Part shown: in pieces, positions 48,799 through 57,993 of the stretch | Layout of the letters: each line of letters opens with the position of its first letter | How positions within the stretch are numbered: position 1 is the first letter of the stretch | Assembly (NCBI RefSeq): GCF_003058225.1 | Contig: NZ_QBUG01000002.1 | Location: forward strand, 372,001 to 436,000 | Source of the DNA: Promicromonospora sp. AC04 | GTDB taxonomy: Bacteria > Actinomycetota > Actinomycetes > Actinomycetales > Cellulomonadaceae | Length of the DNA: 64,000 nt | Direction of reading: 5' to 3' | The notes under the pieces: model-generated | What the model was told of the DNA's origin: nothing | Seen by the model: the letters and a program-made list of their open reading frames with translations, nothing else | Database searches by the model: none | Program-made: the position numbers and the translations under genes

Positions 48799-49614
48799 TC
48801 AGGCCTCGTGCCGCCGGTCCAGCTCCGCCCGCAGCCTCGGGCCGAGCAGCGCGGTGATCTCCGCTGCGCCGGGCTCGTCCTCGTAGGGCAGCATCTCGAC
48901 GAGCCCGACGGCGATCAGGTCGTCGACGTCGGCGTCGGACCCGAGCTCGGCCTCGAGGAGCCCGAGGACGGCCCGCACCTCCACCGCGGGGTCCGGGCTC
49001 GTGGAGGTGTACAGCCGGAGCGCCTCGGCCCGGTCCTCCTCGGGCCAGTCGTCGTCGATCCCGAGGGACGCGCCGCCGGTCAGCAGCGCGACCTCGCGCT
49101 GCGCGACGTCGCCCAGGAACGGGTGGGCCAGCACCTCGCGGTGGTACCCGTACCGCTGCTCGTCGGCGAGCGGCCCCAGCGCGGGCACCGCCCGGAGCAG
49201 CCGGTCCAGGAATGCGGCGACCGCGGGCTCGTTGCGGTGGTCACGGTCCTGGTCGAGAGCCGCGCGGAGCCGCGTACCGAGCGCGTCGGCGATCTCGCCG
49301 TGCGGCTCGCCGGGCGAGGGAACGTGGATCAGGTAGGCGCTGACGACGTCCTCGCTGACGACCGGCCGCCCGGCCTCCAGCTCCGTGCCCAGCGCGATCA
49401 TCGCGTCCCGCGCCGCCGGGTCTCCCGCCCGCACCCGGACCATGAGCTCCGCCGAGACCAGCTCCATGACGAACCCGTCGGTCATCAGCTCGGCCTCGAG
49501 CCCGGCGTCGGTAGCGGCCCGCACCTCGCTCCCAGCGACCTCCCCCGCGAGCGGCACTGCGCGCGCCAGATCCGCCCACCAGGCGGATCCGGTCCAGGAT
49601 CCGGTGTCAGTCAT
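48799..49614 (-). CDS. Uncharacterised acidic protein
   Basis: ATG 49614 (MTDTGSWTGSAWWADL) gives 271 residues; GTG 49623 would add three. It is strongly acidic and mostly helical, with no signal peptide, membrane helix or metal motif. Features include ELVSAELMVRVRAGDPAARDAMIALGTELEAG and EQRYGYHREVLAHPFLGDVAQREVALL. I do not recognise a family. It is convergent with the DUF3817 gene and divergent from the MalY-type gene. Compositional and length coherence support it as a real gene. Confidence 0.7.
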   Translation of the reverse strand: MTDTGSWTGSAWWADLARAVPLAGEVAGSEVRAATDAGLEAELMTDGFVMELVSAELMVRVRAGDPAARDAMIALGTELEAGRPVVSEDVVSAYLIHVPSPGEPHGEIADALGTRLRAALDQDRDHRNEPAVAAFLDRLLRAVPALGPLADEQRYGYHREVLAHPFLGDVAQREVALLTGGASLGIDDDWPEEDRAEALRLYTSTSPDPAVEVRAVLGLLEAELGSDADVDDLIAVGLVEMLPYEDEPGAAEITALLGPRLRAELDRRHEA

Positions 49615-49705
49615 CGTCGGCACCGCCGAACGTGATCATTCGCCCATCCTCGCGCATCCGTGGGCACCCGCACAGGAAACGAGCGGCACCTGCTTCAATG
49701 CAAGC

Positions 49706-50875
49706 GTGAACGCCCACGCTTTTGACGCCCTCACGGCCGACCGCCTCCGCGAGAACGGCAGCCTCAAGTGGACGGCCTTTCCCGACGCGATCGGGGCCTG
49801 GGTCGCGGAGATGGACTTCCCGATCGCGCCCCCGATCGCCGCCGCGCTGCACGACGCCGTGGACCGCAGCATGCTCGGCTATCTCCCGCACGGCCTCGTG
49901 ACGGGCACGTCAGAGGCGTACGCGGCGTTCGCCGCCGACCGGTACTCCTGGACGGTGGACCCGGAACGGGTGCGCGCGGTGTCCGACGTGCTGACCGCGC
50001 TGGTGCACACCATCGAGCACTTCTCGCGCCCCGGTTCGCCGGTCATCGTGCCCACCCCCTCGTACATGCCGTTCCAGACCCTGCCGGGCGAGCTGGGCCG
50101 CGAGCTCATCCAGGTCCCGATGCGGCGCGACGCCGACGGCCGGTACACGTACGACCTGGACGCGCTCGACGCCGCGTTCCGCGCGGGCGGGCACCTGCTG
50201 GTGCTGTGCAACCCGCACAACCCGATCGGCCGGGTCCTCGAGCCCGACGAGATGCTGGCCGTCGCCGAGGTCGTCGACCGCCACGGCGGGCGCGTCTTCT
50301 CCGACGAGATCCACGCCCCGCTGGTCTACCCGGGCCGCCGGCACGTCCCGTACGCATCCCTGAACGAGACGACGGCGGGCCACACCCTCACCGCGACCTC
50401 GGCCTCGAAGGCGTGGAACCTGCCGGGCCTCAAGTGCGCGCAGGTCGTCCTGTCCAACGACACGGACGTGAAGCTCTGGAACGAGGCGGGCGCCGAACGC
50501 ATCGAGGAGGGCGCGTCGACGCCGGGCGTGCTGGCCAACCGGGTCGCCTACGCCGAGGGCCGGGACTGGCTGGACGACCTCGTCGCCTACCTGCACGGCA
50601 ACGTCACGCGGCTGGGCGAGCTGCTCGACGGGACCGGGATCGGCTACCGCGCACCCGAGGGGACGTACCTGACCTGGCTGGACTGCCGGGGTCTGGACCT
50701 CCCGGGCGGGCCCGCGAGCGCGGCCGTCTGGTTCCACGAGCAGGCGGGCGTCGCCCTGATCGACGGCGCCCTGTGCGGCGCGGCCGGTCAGGGTTTCGTG
50801 CGGCTCAACGCGGCGATGCCCCGCCCGATCCTGGAGCGGGCGGTCGGCCGGATGCTGGAGAGCATCAAGAGCTGA
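49706..50875 (+). CDS. MalY/PatB-type PLP-dependent C-S lyase (cystathionine beta-lyase)
   Basis: GTG 49706 gives 389 residues of fold-type I aminotransferase. WTAFPDAIGAWVAEMDFPIAPPIAAAL near the start, GYLPHGLVTGTSEAYAAFAADRY, LCNPHNPIGRV, VFSDEIHAPLVYPG and the PLP lysine K235 in ATSASKAWNLPGLKCAQ are MalY/PatB signatures. The reaction is beta-elimination of cystathionine or cysteine. GTYLTWLDCRGL and VRLNAAMPRPILERAV end the domain. It converges with the SURF1 gene, with three bases between stops. Confidence 0.93.
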   Translation: MNAHAFDALTADRLRENGSLKWTAFPDAIGAWVAEMDFPIAPPIAAALHDAVDRSMLGYLPHGLVTGTSEAYAAFAADRYSWTVDPERVRAVSDVLTALVHTIEHFSRPGSPVIVPTPSYMPFQTLPGELGRELIQVPMRRDADGRYTYDLDALDAAFRAGGHLLVLCNPHNPIGRVLEPDEMLAVAEVVDRHGGRVFSDEIHAPLVYPGRRHVPYASLNETTAGHTLTATSASKAWNLPGLKCAQVVLSNDTDVKLWNEAGAERIEEGASTPGVLANRVAYAEGRDWLDDLVAYLHGNVTRLGELLDGTGIGYRAPEGTYLTWLDCRGLDLPGGPASAAVWFHEQAGVALIDGALCGAAGQGFVRLNAAMPRPILERAVGRMLESIKS

Positions 50876-50878
50876 GGC

Positions 50879-51781
50879 TCAGGCCGACGGCAGGCCCGCG
50901 ATGCCCGTGCCGGCGTCGGTGGGCTCGCCGCCCCGGCGTCCGCCGGCCATCTCGTCGCGCACCAGGCGGACCCACAGGAGCACGGCGAACCCGCCGAACA
51001 CCCACCACTGCAACGCGTAGAAGATGTTCTGCAGGTTGGCGCCCGAGCCGCCGTCGATGGTGGGGCGCGGCAGGGCGGCGACCCCGCCGTCCTCGGGTGA
51101 GCCCGGCCCCTGGGTCGCCACGAGGTAGCCCGTGTAGATCGGCCCGCCCCACTCGTTGACGAGCGCGCTCAGGGCGATCTGCTCGGTCTGCCCGTCCACC
51201 ACGGCGGCGCTGCCCGACGTCGACTCGCCCACCTGCAGCCACCCTGTCAGCGTGACCTCGCCGGTCGGCAGGGTGAGCGCCTCGGCGTCGGCGGGTGTGG
51301 CCACCCAGCCCTGGACCACCGCGAGCACGGGGGCGCCGGAGAGGTCGGCCCAGGACGCGCCGCCCGTCCCGTCGTCGGACACCCGGAAGGGGGTCAGGAC
51401 GAGGTAGCCGGTGCGCCCCTCCAGTGCGCGGCCGGGGACCACCAGCGATCCGGCGGGCTCGAACTCGCCGGTCACCCGGACCTCGCGGCCCACGAGCTCG
51501 CCGGGGAAGCTCTCCTGCGGTGCGAGCACGTCGCCCAGCGCGGACGGCCCGGCCGCCGCGGCCTCGGCCGCCTCCTGCTGCGCGGCCAGCTCCGCTCGCT
51601 CGTACGCCCGGTCCAGCTGCCAGGCGCCCAGCCGGCCGCACACGAGCGCTGCCAGCACGAACACGAGCAGCAGCCCGATCATGCGGGGCTGCCGGGCGAC
51701 CTGGAGGAAGGTGCGTCGCTCGGTGCTCGGGTCGGCGTCGATCACCCTCGGATCGGGTGTGCTGGGGGCACTGGCAGGCAT
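50879..51781 (-). CDS. SURF1 family cytochrome oxidase assembly protein
   Basis: ATG 51781 has TACCGT seven bases upstream and appears leaderless. The 300-residue protein has an N-terminal helix (RMIGLLLVFVLAALVCGRLGAWQLDRA, the SURF1 W-Q-x-x-R site), a long extracytoplasmic domain (GREVRVTGEFEPAGSLVVPGRALEGRTGYLVLTPFRV, VVQGWVATPADA) and the second helix NIFYALQWWVFGGFAVLLWVRLVRDE near the C-terminus. It helps insert heme a or assemble cytochrome oxidase. The middle Ala/Glu-rich loop is longer than usual. Confidence 0.92.
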   Translation of the reverse strand: MPASAPSTPDPRVIDADPSTERRTFLQVARQPRMIGLLLVFVLAALVCGRLGAWQLDRAYERAELAAQQEAAEAAAAGPSALGDVLAPQESFPGELVGREVRVTGEFEPAGSLVVPGRALEGRTGYLVLTPFRVSDDGTGGASWADLSGAPVLAVVQGWVATPADAEALTLPTGEVTLTGWLQVGESTSGSAAVVDGQTEQIALSALVNEWGGPIYTGYLVATQGPGSPEDGGVAALPRPTIDGGSGANLQNIFYALQWWVFGGFAVLLWVRLVRDEMAGGRRGGEPTDAGTGIAGLPSA

Positions 51782-51958
51782 AACCTCAACGGTAACCGCC
51801 GCGGACCGGTCGGCGGCACAGGTGACCGGGACAACCTGCACACGTCACAGATCAGCGAGCCGCGCGGTCGTCTCGCGGGCAGGACGGTTCTGCGTTCGAA
51901 TGAACGGGCAGCAACCCGGCACGGATCCCGCACGTAACTCGCAGTAGGAGCGTGAGCG

Positions 51959-54451
51959 ATGACCACGACAGCAGTCCCCGACTCTCCGGCCACCCGATGG
52001 CGCGCCACCGGCGTCGCCGAGCTGGAGCCCGCCGAGCTGGAACGGATCGACGCGTGGTGGCGGGCCGCCAACTACCTCTCGGTCGGCCAGATCTACCTGC
52101 TCGACAACCCGCTCCTGCGCGAGCCCCTCACCCCCGACCACGTGAAACCACGGCTGCTCGGCCACTGGGGCACGACGCCAGGCCTGAACTTCCTGTACGC
52201 GCACCTGAACCGCGCCATCAAGGAGCGGCAGCAGGAGACGGTCTACGTCACGGGCCCCGGCCACGGCGGGCCGGGCCTGGTCGCCTCCGCGTACCTGGAC
52301 GGCACCTACTCCGAGGTCTACAGCGACATCACCGAGGACGCCGAGGGCGTGCGGCGCCTGTTCCGGCAGTTCTCGTTCCCGGGCGGCATCCCGAGCCACG
52401 TCGCGCCGGAGACGCCCGGGTCGATCCACGAGGGCGGCGAGCTCGGCTACTCCCTCAGCCACGCCTACGGCGCGGTCTTCGACAACCCCGACCTGCTGGT
52501 CGCGGCGGTGGTGGGCGACGGCGAGGCCGAGACCGGGCCGCTCGCCACCTCCTGGCACTCGAACAAGTTCATCAACCCGGCCCAGGACGGCGTCGTCCTG
52601 CCGATCCTGCACCTCAACGGCTACAAGATCGCGAACCCGACGGTCCTGGCGCGCATCGCGCCACGGGAGCTGAACGACCTCATGGTCGGGTACGGGCACA
52701 GGCCGTACTTCTTCGACGGCGGGTACGACGAGGCCGAGCCGCCGCTCGAGACGCACCGCCGGTTCGCGGCCCTGCTCGACGAGGTCCTCGACGAGATCGC
52801 CGCGATCAAGAGCCGGGCCGCGAAGGGCGATCTCAGCCGCCCGATGTGGCCGATGATCGTGTTCCGCACACCCAAGGGGTGGAGCGGCCCGGCGGAGATC
52901 GACGGCAAGAAGACCACGGGGTCGTGGCGCGCGCACCAGGTGCCGCTCGCGAACGCGCGGGACACCCAGGAGCACCTGAAGGTCCTGGAGGACTGGCTGC
53001 GGTCCTACCGGCCGGAAGAGCTGTTCGACGCCGACGGCCGCGTGCTGCCCGAGATCACCGCGCTCGCGCCGGAGGGCGCGCTGCGGATGAGCGCCAACCC
53101 GCACGCGAACGGCGGGCTGCTCCTCAAGGACCTGCGCCTGCCGGACTTCCGCGACTACGCGGTGGACGTCCCGGTCCCCGGCGGGTCGACGTCGGAGGCG
53201 CCGCGCGTGCTGGGCCAGTGGCTCACCGACGTGATCCGGCTGAACCCCGACAACTTCCGCATCTTCGGGCCGGACGAGACGGCGTCGAACCGGCTGCAGG
53301 CCGTGTACGAGGTGACGAACAAGCAGTGGAACGCCGAGTACATCGGGCCGGAGGTGGACGAGCACATGGCCCGCGCGGGCCGTGTCATGGAGATGCTGAG
53401 CGAGCACCAGGTGCAGGGCTGGCTGGAGGGTTACCTCCTGACCGGCCGGCACGGCCTGCTGACGAGCTACGAGGCGTTCATCCACATCGTCGACTCGATG
53501 TTCAACCAGCACGCCAAGTGGCTCAAGGTAACCAACGACATCCCGTGGCGGCGGCCCATCGCGTCCCTGAACTACCTGCTGTCCAGCCACGTCTGGCGCC
53601 AGGACCACAACGGGTTCAGCCACCAGGACCCCGGGTTCATCGACCACGTGGTGAACAAGAAGGCGGAGATCGTCCGGGTTTACCTCCCGCCGGACGCCAA
53701 CACCCTGCTGTCCACCTACGACCACTGCCTGCGCAGCCGCCAGTACGTGAACGTCGTCGTCGCGGGCAAGCAGCCGGCGCCCAACTTCCTCGACATGCCG
53801 ACGGCGATCGAGCACTGCACGCGCGGCCTCGGCATCTGGGAGTGGGCGGGCACCGAGGTGGCGGGCGAGAAGCCCGACGTCGTCCTGGGCTGCGCGGGCG
53901 ACGTGCCGACCCTGGAGGTGCTCGCCGCGGCGGACATCCTGCGCCGGGAGCTGCCCGACCTCAAGGTGCGCGTGGTGAACGTCGTCGACCTCATGCGGCT
54001 GCAGGACGCCAAGGAGCACCCGCACGGCCTCACCGACTCCGAGTTCGACGGGCTGTTCACGAACGACCGGCCGGTGGTGTTCGCCTACCACGGCTACCCG
54101 TGGCTCATCCACCGCCTCACCTACCGCCGCACGGGCCACGTCCACTGGCACGTGCGCGGCTACAAGGAGGAGGGCACGACGACGACGCCGTTCGACATGG
54201 TCATGCTCAACGACCTGGACCGGTACCACCTGGTGATCGACGTCATCGACCGGGTGCCGTCGCTCGGCAGCGCGCAGGCCGGGCTGCGCCAGCGCATGCA
54301 GGACGCGCGGCTGCGCGCCCGCTCCTGGACCCGCGAGCACGGCGACGACATCCCCGAGGTGCGCGACTGGGTCTGGCCGGCGGCGCTCGAGGGTGGTACC
54401 GGGTCTCAGGTACTCGCGGCTACGCTCGACACCGGCGGAGACAACGAGTAG
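51959..54451 (+). CDS. xfp: Xylulose-5-phosphate/fructose-6-phosphate phosphoketolase
   Basis: ATG 51959 has AGGAG eleven bases upstream; 830 residues, the usual family length. ThDP-enzyme motifs include [31 protein letters not shown], the ThDP/Mg site [24 protein letters not shown] and [20 protein letters not shown]. It splits xylulose-5-P (and often fructose-6-P) with phosphate to acetyl phosphate plus glyceraldehyde-3-P or erythrose-4-P. pta and ackA follow at 16 bases and by overlap, forming a route from sugar phosphate to acetyl phosphate, then acetyl-CoA or acetate with ATP. Confidence 0.97.
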   Translation: MTTTAVPDSPATRWRATGVAELEPAELERIDAWWRAANYLSVGQIYLLDNPLLREPLTPDHVKPRLLGHWGTTPGLNFLYAHLNRAIKERQQETVYVTGPGHGGPGLVASAYLDGTYSEVYSDITEDAEGVRRLFRQFSFPGGIPSHVAPETPGSIHEGGELGYSLSHAYGAVFDNPDLLVAAVVGDGEAETGPLATSWHSNKFINPAQDGVVLPILHLNGYKIANPTVLARIAPRELNDLMVGYGHRPYFFDGGYDEAEPPLETHRRFAALLDEVLDEIAAIKSRAAKGDLSRPMWPMIVFRTPKGWSGPAEIDGKKTTGSWRAHQVPLANARDTQEHLKVLEDWLRSYRPEELFDADGRVLPEITALAPEGALRMSANPHANGGLLLKDLRLPDFRDYAVDVPVPGGSTSEAPRVLGQWLTDVIRLNPDNFRIFGPDETASNRLQAVYEVTNKQWNAEYIGPEVDEHMARAGRVMEMLSEHQVQGWLEGYLLTGRHGLLTSYEAFIHIVDSMFNQHAKWLKVTNDIPWRRPIASLNYLLSSHVWRQDHNGFSHQDPGFIDHVVNKKAEIVRVYLPPDANTLLSTYDHCLRSRQYVNVVVAGKQPAPNFLDMPTAIEHCTRGLGIWEWAGTEVAGEKPDVVLGCAGDVPTLEVLAAADILRRELPDLKVRVVNVVDLMRLQDAKEHPHGLTDSEFDGLFTNDRPVVFAYHGYPWLIHRLTYRRTGHVHWHVRGYKEEGTTTTPFDMVMLNDLDRYHLVIDVIDRVPSLGSAQAGLRQRMQDARLRARSWTREHGDDIPEVRDWVWPAALEGGTGSQVLAATLDTGGDNE

Positions 54452-54467
54452 AACCACGGAGCTGAAC

Positions 54468-56585
54468 TTGACCGGCGAAACCCGCAGCATCGTCATTGCA
54501 TCCCCCGAGGGCGAGAGCGGAAAGTCGACGGTCGCGCTGGGCGTCCTCGACCTGCTCGTCCGCAAGGGTCAGCGGGTCGGGGTCTTCCGGCCGGTGTCGC
54601 GCGCGACCGAGGCCGAGAGCACGAGCGGCGAACGCGACCACGTGCTGGAGCTCCTCCTGGAGCACGACGGCGTCGACATCGCGTACGACGACGCCGTCGG
54701 CGTGACGTATGCCGACCTGCACACCGACCCGGAGGATGCGCTGAGCCGCATCGTGGCCCGGTTCCACGAGCTGGCGGCGCGCTGCGACTCGGTGGTGATC
54801 CTCGGCACCGACTACACCGACGTCGCGGGCCCCACCGAGCTCTCGTTCAACGCGCGCATCGCGGCCAACCTGGGCGCGCCCGTGCTGCTCGTGGTGTCGG
54901 GCCGCGAGCGCACGCCGGAGGGCGTACGCGCCCTGGCCGACGTGAGCCTCGCGGAGCTGGCGGCCCACCACGCGCAGGCGATCGGGCTGGTCGTCAACCG
55001 CGCGGACACGCACAGCGCGCTGGACGTGCGGACCCTGCTGGCCGAGGCCCAGCCCGACCTCCCGGTGTGGACCATCCCGGAGGAGCCGTTCCTGCAGGCC
55101 CCGACGGTGGGCCAGCTGCTGGAGGCCGTGGACGGCAAGCTCGTCCTGGGTGACCCGGAGCTGCTGGGCCGCGAGGCGCTCGAGCTGCAGGTGGGCGCCA
55201 TGAGCTTCGAGCACCTGCTGGAGCGGCTGACCGACGGCGCCGTCATCATCACCCCGGGCGACCGGACCGACCTGCTCATCGGCCTGCTCGCCACGCACAT
55301 GACGCCGTCGTTCCCGTCGCTGGCCGGGATCATCCTGAACGGCGGGTTCTATCCGAAGGGCCGCCCGGCGGAGCTGCTGGAGGCGATGCGCCCCAAGCTG
55401 CCGATCATCACCACCGACCTGGGCACCTACCGCACGGCCCGCGCGGCGGCGGAGGCCCGCGGACGCGTGGACAAGAGCTCGGTGCGCAAGGTGGAGACCG
55501 CCCGCGCCCTGTTCGAGCGCAACGTCGACTCCGGCGCGCTGGCGGCCCGCCTCGACCTGCCGCGGCCGCAGGTGGTCACGCCGCTCATGTTCGAGTACCA
55601 GCTGATCGAGCGGGCCCGCGGCGACCGCCGCCACATAGTGCTCCCGGAGGGCGGGGACGACCGGATCCTGCGCGCCGCGTCCACCGTGCTGGCCCGGCAG
55701 ATCGCGGACCTCACGATCCTGGGCGAGGCGGAGCCGGTCCGCGCCCGCGCCGCCGAGCTGGGCCTCGACATCGAGGCCGCCCGCGTGCTGTCGCCGCACG
55801 ACCCCGACCACGTGGAGAAGTTCGCCGCCGAGTACACGCGGCTGCGCGCGCACAAGGGCATGACGGTCGAGCGTGCGCGCGAGATCGTCACCGACGTCTC
55901 CTACTTCGGCACGATGATGGTGCACCTGGGCCTCGCCGACGGCATGGTCTCGGGCGCCGCGCACTCGACGGCCCACACCATCCGGCCGTCGTTCGAGATC
56001 ATCAAGACGAAGCCGGGTACGTCTTCGGTGTCCTCGGTGTTCCTCATGTGCCTCGAGGACCGCGTGCTTGTGTACGGCGACTGCGCGGTCATCCCCGACC
56101 CGACGTCGGACGAGCTCGCCGACATCGCGGTCTCGTCGGCGGCCACCGCCAGGCAGTTCGGCGTGGAGCCGCGCATCGCGATGCTGTCCTACTCCACGGG
56201 CACCTCCGGCACGGGCGCCGACGTCGACAAGGTCCGCACCGCGACGGAGCTCGTTCGCGAGCGCATCGCCAAGGCCGACATGGACCTCCACGTCGAGGGC
56301 CCCATCCAGTACGACGCGGCCGTCGACGCCTCGGTCGCCGCGTCCAAGCTGCCCGGGTCCGACGTCGCCGGGCGCGCCACCGTGTTCGTCTTCCCAGACC
56401 TGAACACGGGCAACAACACGTACAAGGCGGTGCAGCGGTCGGCGGGCGCGGTCGCCGTCGGGCCGGTGCTGCAGGGTCTGAACAAGCCCGTGAACGACCT
56501 GTCCCGCGGCGCGCTGGTCCAGGACATCGTGAACACCGTGGCGATCACCGCCATCCAGGCGCAGAGCAAGGAGCCCACCGCATGA
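54468..56585 (+). CDS. pta: Phosphate acetyltransferase (with P-loop and DRTGG domains)
   Basis: TTG 54468 (MTGETRSIVIASPEGESGKS) is the start that fits the fold: GGAG lies upstream and the N-terminal P-loop-like domain begins at once. The 705-residue long-form protein has the AAA-like N-terminal domain, a DRTGG-like middle (VGAMSFEHLLERLTDGAVIITPGDRTDLL) and the catalytic C-terminal half from about residue 375 (VTPLMFEYQLIERARGDRRHIVLPEGGDDRILRAAS; SSVFLMCLEDRVLVYGDCAV; NTGNNTYKAVQRSAGA). It interconverts acetyl phosphate and acetyl-CoA. It is the middle gene of xfp-pta-ackA. Confidence 0.96.
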   Translation: MTGETRSIVIASPEGESGKSTVALGVLDLLVRKGQRVGVFRPVSRATEAESTSGERDHVLELLLEHDGVDIAYDDAVGVTYADLHTDPEDALSRIVARFHELAARCDSVVILGTDYTDVAGPTELSFNARIAANLGAPVLLVVSGRERTPEGVRALADVSLAELAAHHAQAIGLVVNRADTHSALDVRTLLAEAQPDLPVWTIPEEPFLQAPTVGQLLEAVDGKLVLGDPELLGREALELQVGAMSFEHLLERLTDGAVIITPGDRTDLLIGLLATHMTPSFPSLAGIILNGGFYPKGRPAELLEAMRPKLPIITTDLGTYRTARAAAEARGRVDKSSVRKVETARALFERNVDSGALAARLDLPRPQVVTPLMFEYQLIERARGDRRHIVLPEGGDDRILRAASTVLARQIADLTILGEAEPVRARAAELGLDIEAARVLSPHDPDHVEKFAAEYTRLRAHKGMTVERAREIVTDVSYFGTMMVHLGLADGMVSGAAHSTAHTIRPSFEIIKTKPGTSSVSSVFLMCLEDRVLVYGDCAVIPDPTSDELADIAVSSAATARQFGVEPRIAMLSYSTGTSGTGADVDKVRTATELVRERIAKADMDLHVEGPIQYDAAVDASVAASKLPGSDVAGRATVFVFPDLNTGNNTYKAVQRSAGAVAVGPVLQGLNKPVNDLSRGALVQDIVNTVAITAIQAQSKEPTA

Positions 56586-57814
56586 GCACCGTCCTCGTCC
56601 TGAACTCCGGGTCCTCCTCCCTGAAGTACCAGCTGGTCGACCCGGCCTCGGGGGAGGCCGTGGCCGGTGGCATCGTCGATCGCATCGGGCAGGCCGCGGG
56701 CACGGTCGAGCACGAGAGCAAGGGCGAGCAGGTGGTGCGCGACCAGGCGGTGTCCGACCACGACGAGGCGCTGCGGACCGTCGTCGGCCTGTTCGACGAG
56801 GTGGGGCCGTCGCTGGCCGAGGCAGGCATCGTCGCCGTCGGGCACCGGGTGGTGCACGGCGGCGAGGTGTTCTCCGCCCCCACCCTGATCGACGACGACG
56901 CCGTGGAGGCGATCCGCGCGCTGATCCCCCTCGCCCCGCTGCACAACCCGGCCAACGTGACCGGCATCGAGGTGGCGCGCGAGCTGCTGCACGTGCCGCA
57001 CGTCGCGGTGTTCGACACCGCGTTCTTCGCGACGCTCCCGCCGGCCGCCTCCACGTACGCGCTGGACCGCAAGGTCGCCGCCGAGCACGGCGTGCGGCGC
57101 TACGGCTTCCACGGCACGTCGCACCAGTTCGTGTCATCCGCAGTGGCCGCGCACCCGGCCGTCGTCGAGAAGCTGGCGGCCGCGGGCCGCGGGCCCGAGA
57201 CGCTGCGGCAGGTGGTGCTGCACCTGGGCAACGGGGCGTCGGCGTCGGCGATCCTGGGCGGCCGGCCGCTCGACACGTCGATGGGCCTGACCCCGCTCGA
57301 GGGCCTCGTCATGGGCACCCGTTCCGGTGACGTGGACCCGGGCGTCATCTTCCACCTGGTGCGCGGAGGGATGTCCGGCGACGAGGTCGACACCCTGCTC
57401 AACAAGCGCTCGGGCGTTCTCGGCCTGTCCGGGGTGAGCGACATGCGCGAGCTGCGCAAGCTCGTGGTCGACGGCGACGCGGACGCGCGCCTGGCGCTGG
57501 ACGTCTACCTGCACCGGCTGCGCAAGTACGTGGGCGCCTACGCGGCGGTGCTCGGCGGCATCGACGTGCTGACCTTCACCGCCGGCGTCGGCGAGAACGA
57601 TCACCGGGTCCGCTCGGGGGTGGTGCGGGACCTGAAGTTCCTCGGCCTGACCGTGGATCCGGTGCTGAACGAGGCCCGGTCGGACGAGGCTCGGGTGATC
57701 TCGGTCGAGCCCCGGCCGCGGGTCGAGCCGGTCGAGACTCCCCTGGTCATGGTCGTCCCGACCAACGAGGAGCTGGCTATCGCGCGGCAGGCCGCCGCCC
57801 TCGTCGAGGGCTGA
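56582..57814 (+). CDS. ackA: Acetate kinase
   Basis: ATG 56582 overlaps the pta stop (ATGA); 410 residues. The ASKHA kinase motifs are complete: VLVLNSGSSSLKYQLVD, VGHRVVHGGE, PLAPLHNP, YGFHGTSHQFVS, LHLGNGASA, SMGLTPLEGLVMGTRSGDVDPG and FTAGVGEND. Near the C-terminus the usual loop is replaced by SVEPRPRVEPVETP, encoded by a repeat-like GTCGAGCC/GTCGAGAC sequence (57703-57740). It forms ATP from acetyl phosphate. A GC-rich hairpin (57838-57872) ends the operon. Confidence 0.96.
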   Translation: MSTVLVLNSGSSSLKYQLVDPASGEAVAGGIVDRIGQAAGTVEHESKGEQVVRDQAVSDHDEALRTVVGLFDEVGPSLAEAGIVAVGHRVVHGGEVFSAPTLIDDDAVEAIRALIPLAPLHNPANVTGIEVARELLHVPHVAVFDTAFFATLPPAASTYALDRKVAAEHGVRRYGFHGTSHQFVSSAVAAHPAVVEKLAAAGRGPETLRQVVLHLGNGASASAILGGRPLDTSMGLTPLEGLVMGTRSGDVDPGVIFHLVRGGMSGDEVDTLLNKRSGVLGLSGVSDMRELRKLVVDGDADARLALDVYLHRLRKYVGAYAAVLGGIDVLTFTAGVGENDHRVRSGVVRDLKFLGLTVDPVLNEARSDEARVISVEPRPRVEPVETPLVMVVPTNEELAIARQAAALVEG

Positions 57815-57837
57815 CACCCCTCGGTCCCCAACCAGGA

Positions 57838-57872
57838 GGCGGCGCCCGGGGCTTGACGTCCGCGGCGCCGCC
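57838..57872 (+). terminator. Hairpin terminator after ackA
   Basis: GGCGGCGC (57838-57845) and GCGCCGCC (57865-57872) pair perfectly around a 19-base loop, 24 bases after the ackA stop. The loop holds TTGACGTC, a half-copy of the palindrome at 57893-57908. Confidence 0.7.
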
Positions 57873-57892
57873 GAGGAAGATCGCACCCGGAA

Positions 57893-57908
57893 ATGATGAC
57901 GTCAACAT
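57893..57908. promoter_or_regulatory. Operator-like palindrome upstream of the GH30 gene
   Basis: ATGATGACGTCAACAT is palindromic at 14 of 16 positions around TGACGTCA. It lies about 85 bases before the start of the secreted glycosidase, a likely site for a LacI-type or similar sugar-responsive repressor. No such regulator gene is adjacent. Confidence 0.5.
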
Positions 57909-57993
57909 CCGTTCGCTGACGAGCTGCTGTTCACGCCGGCATCCGCACCGCACGTCCTGACCCATCGCACTGGCGCGAGAGGAGGGCTCACTG

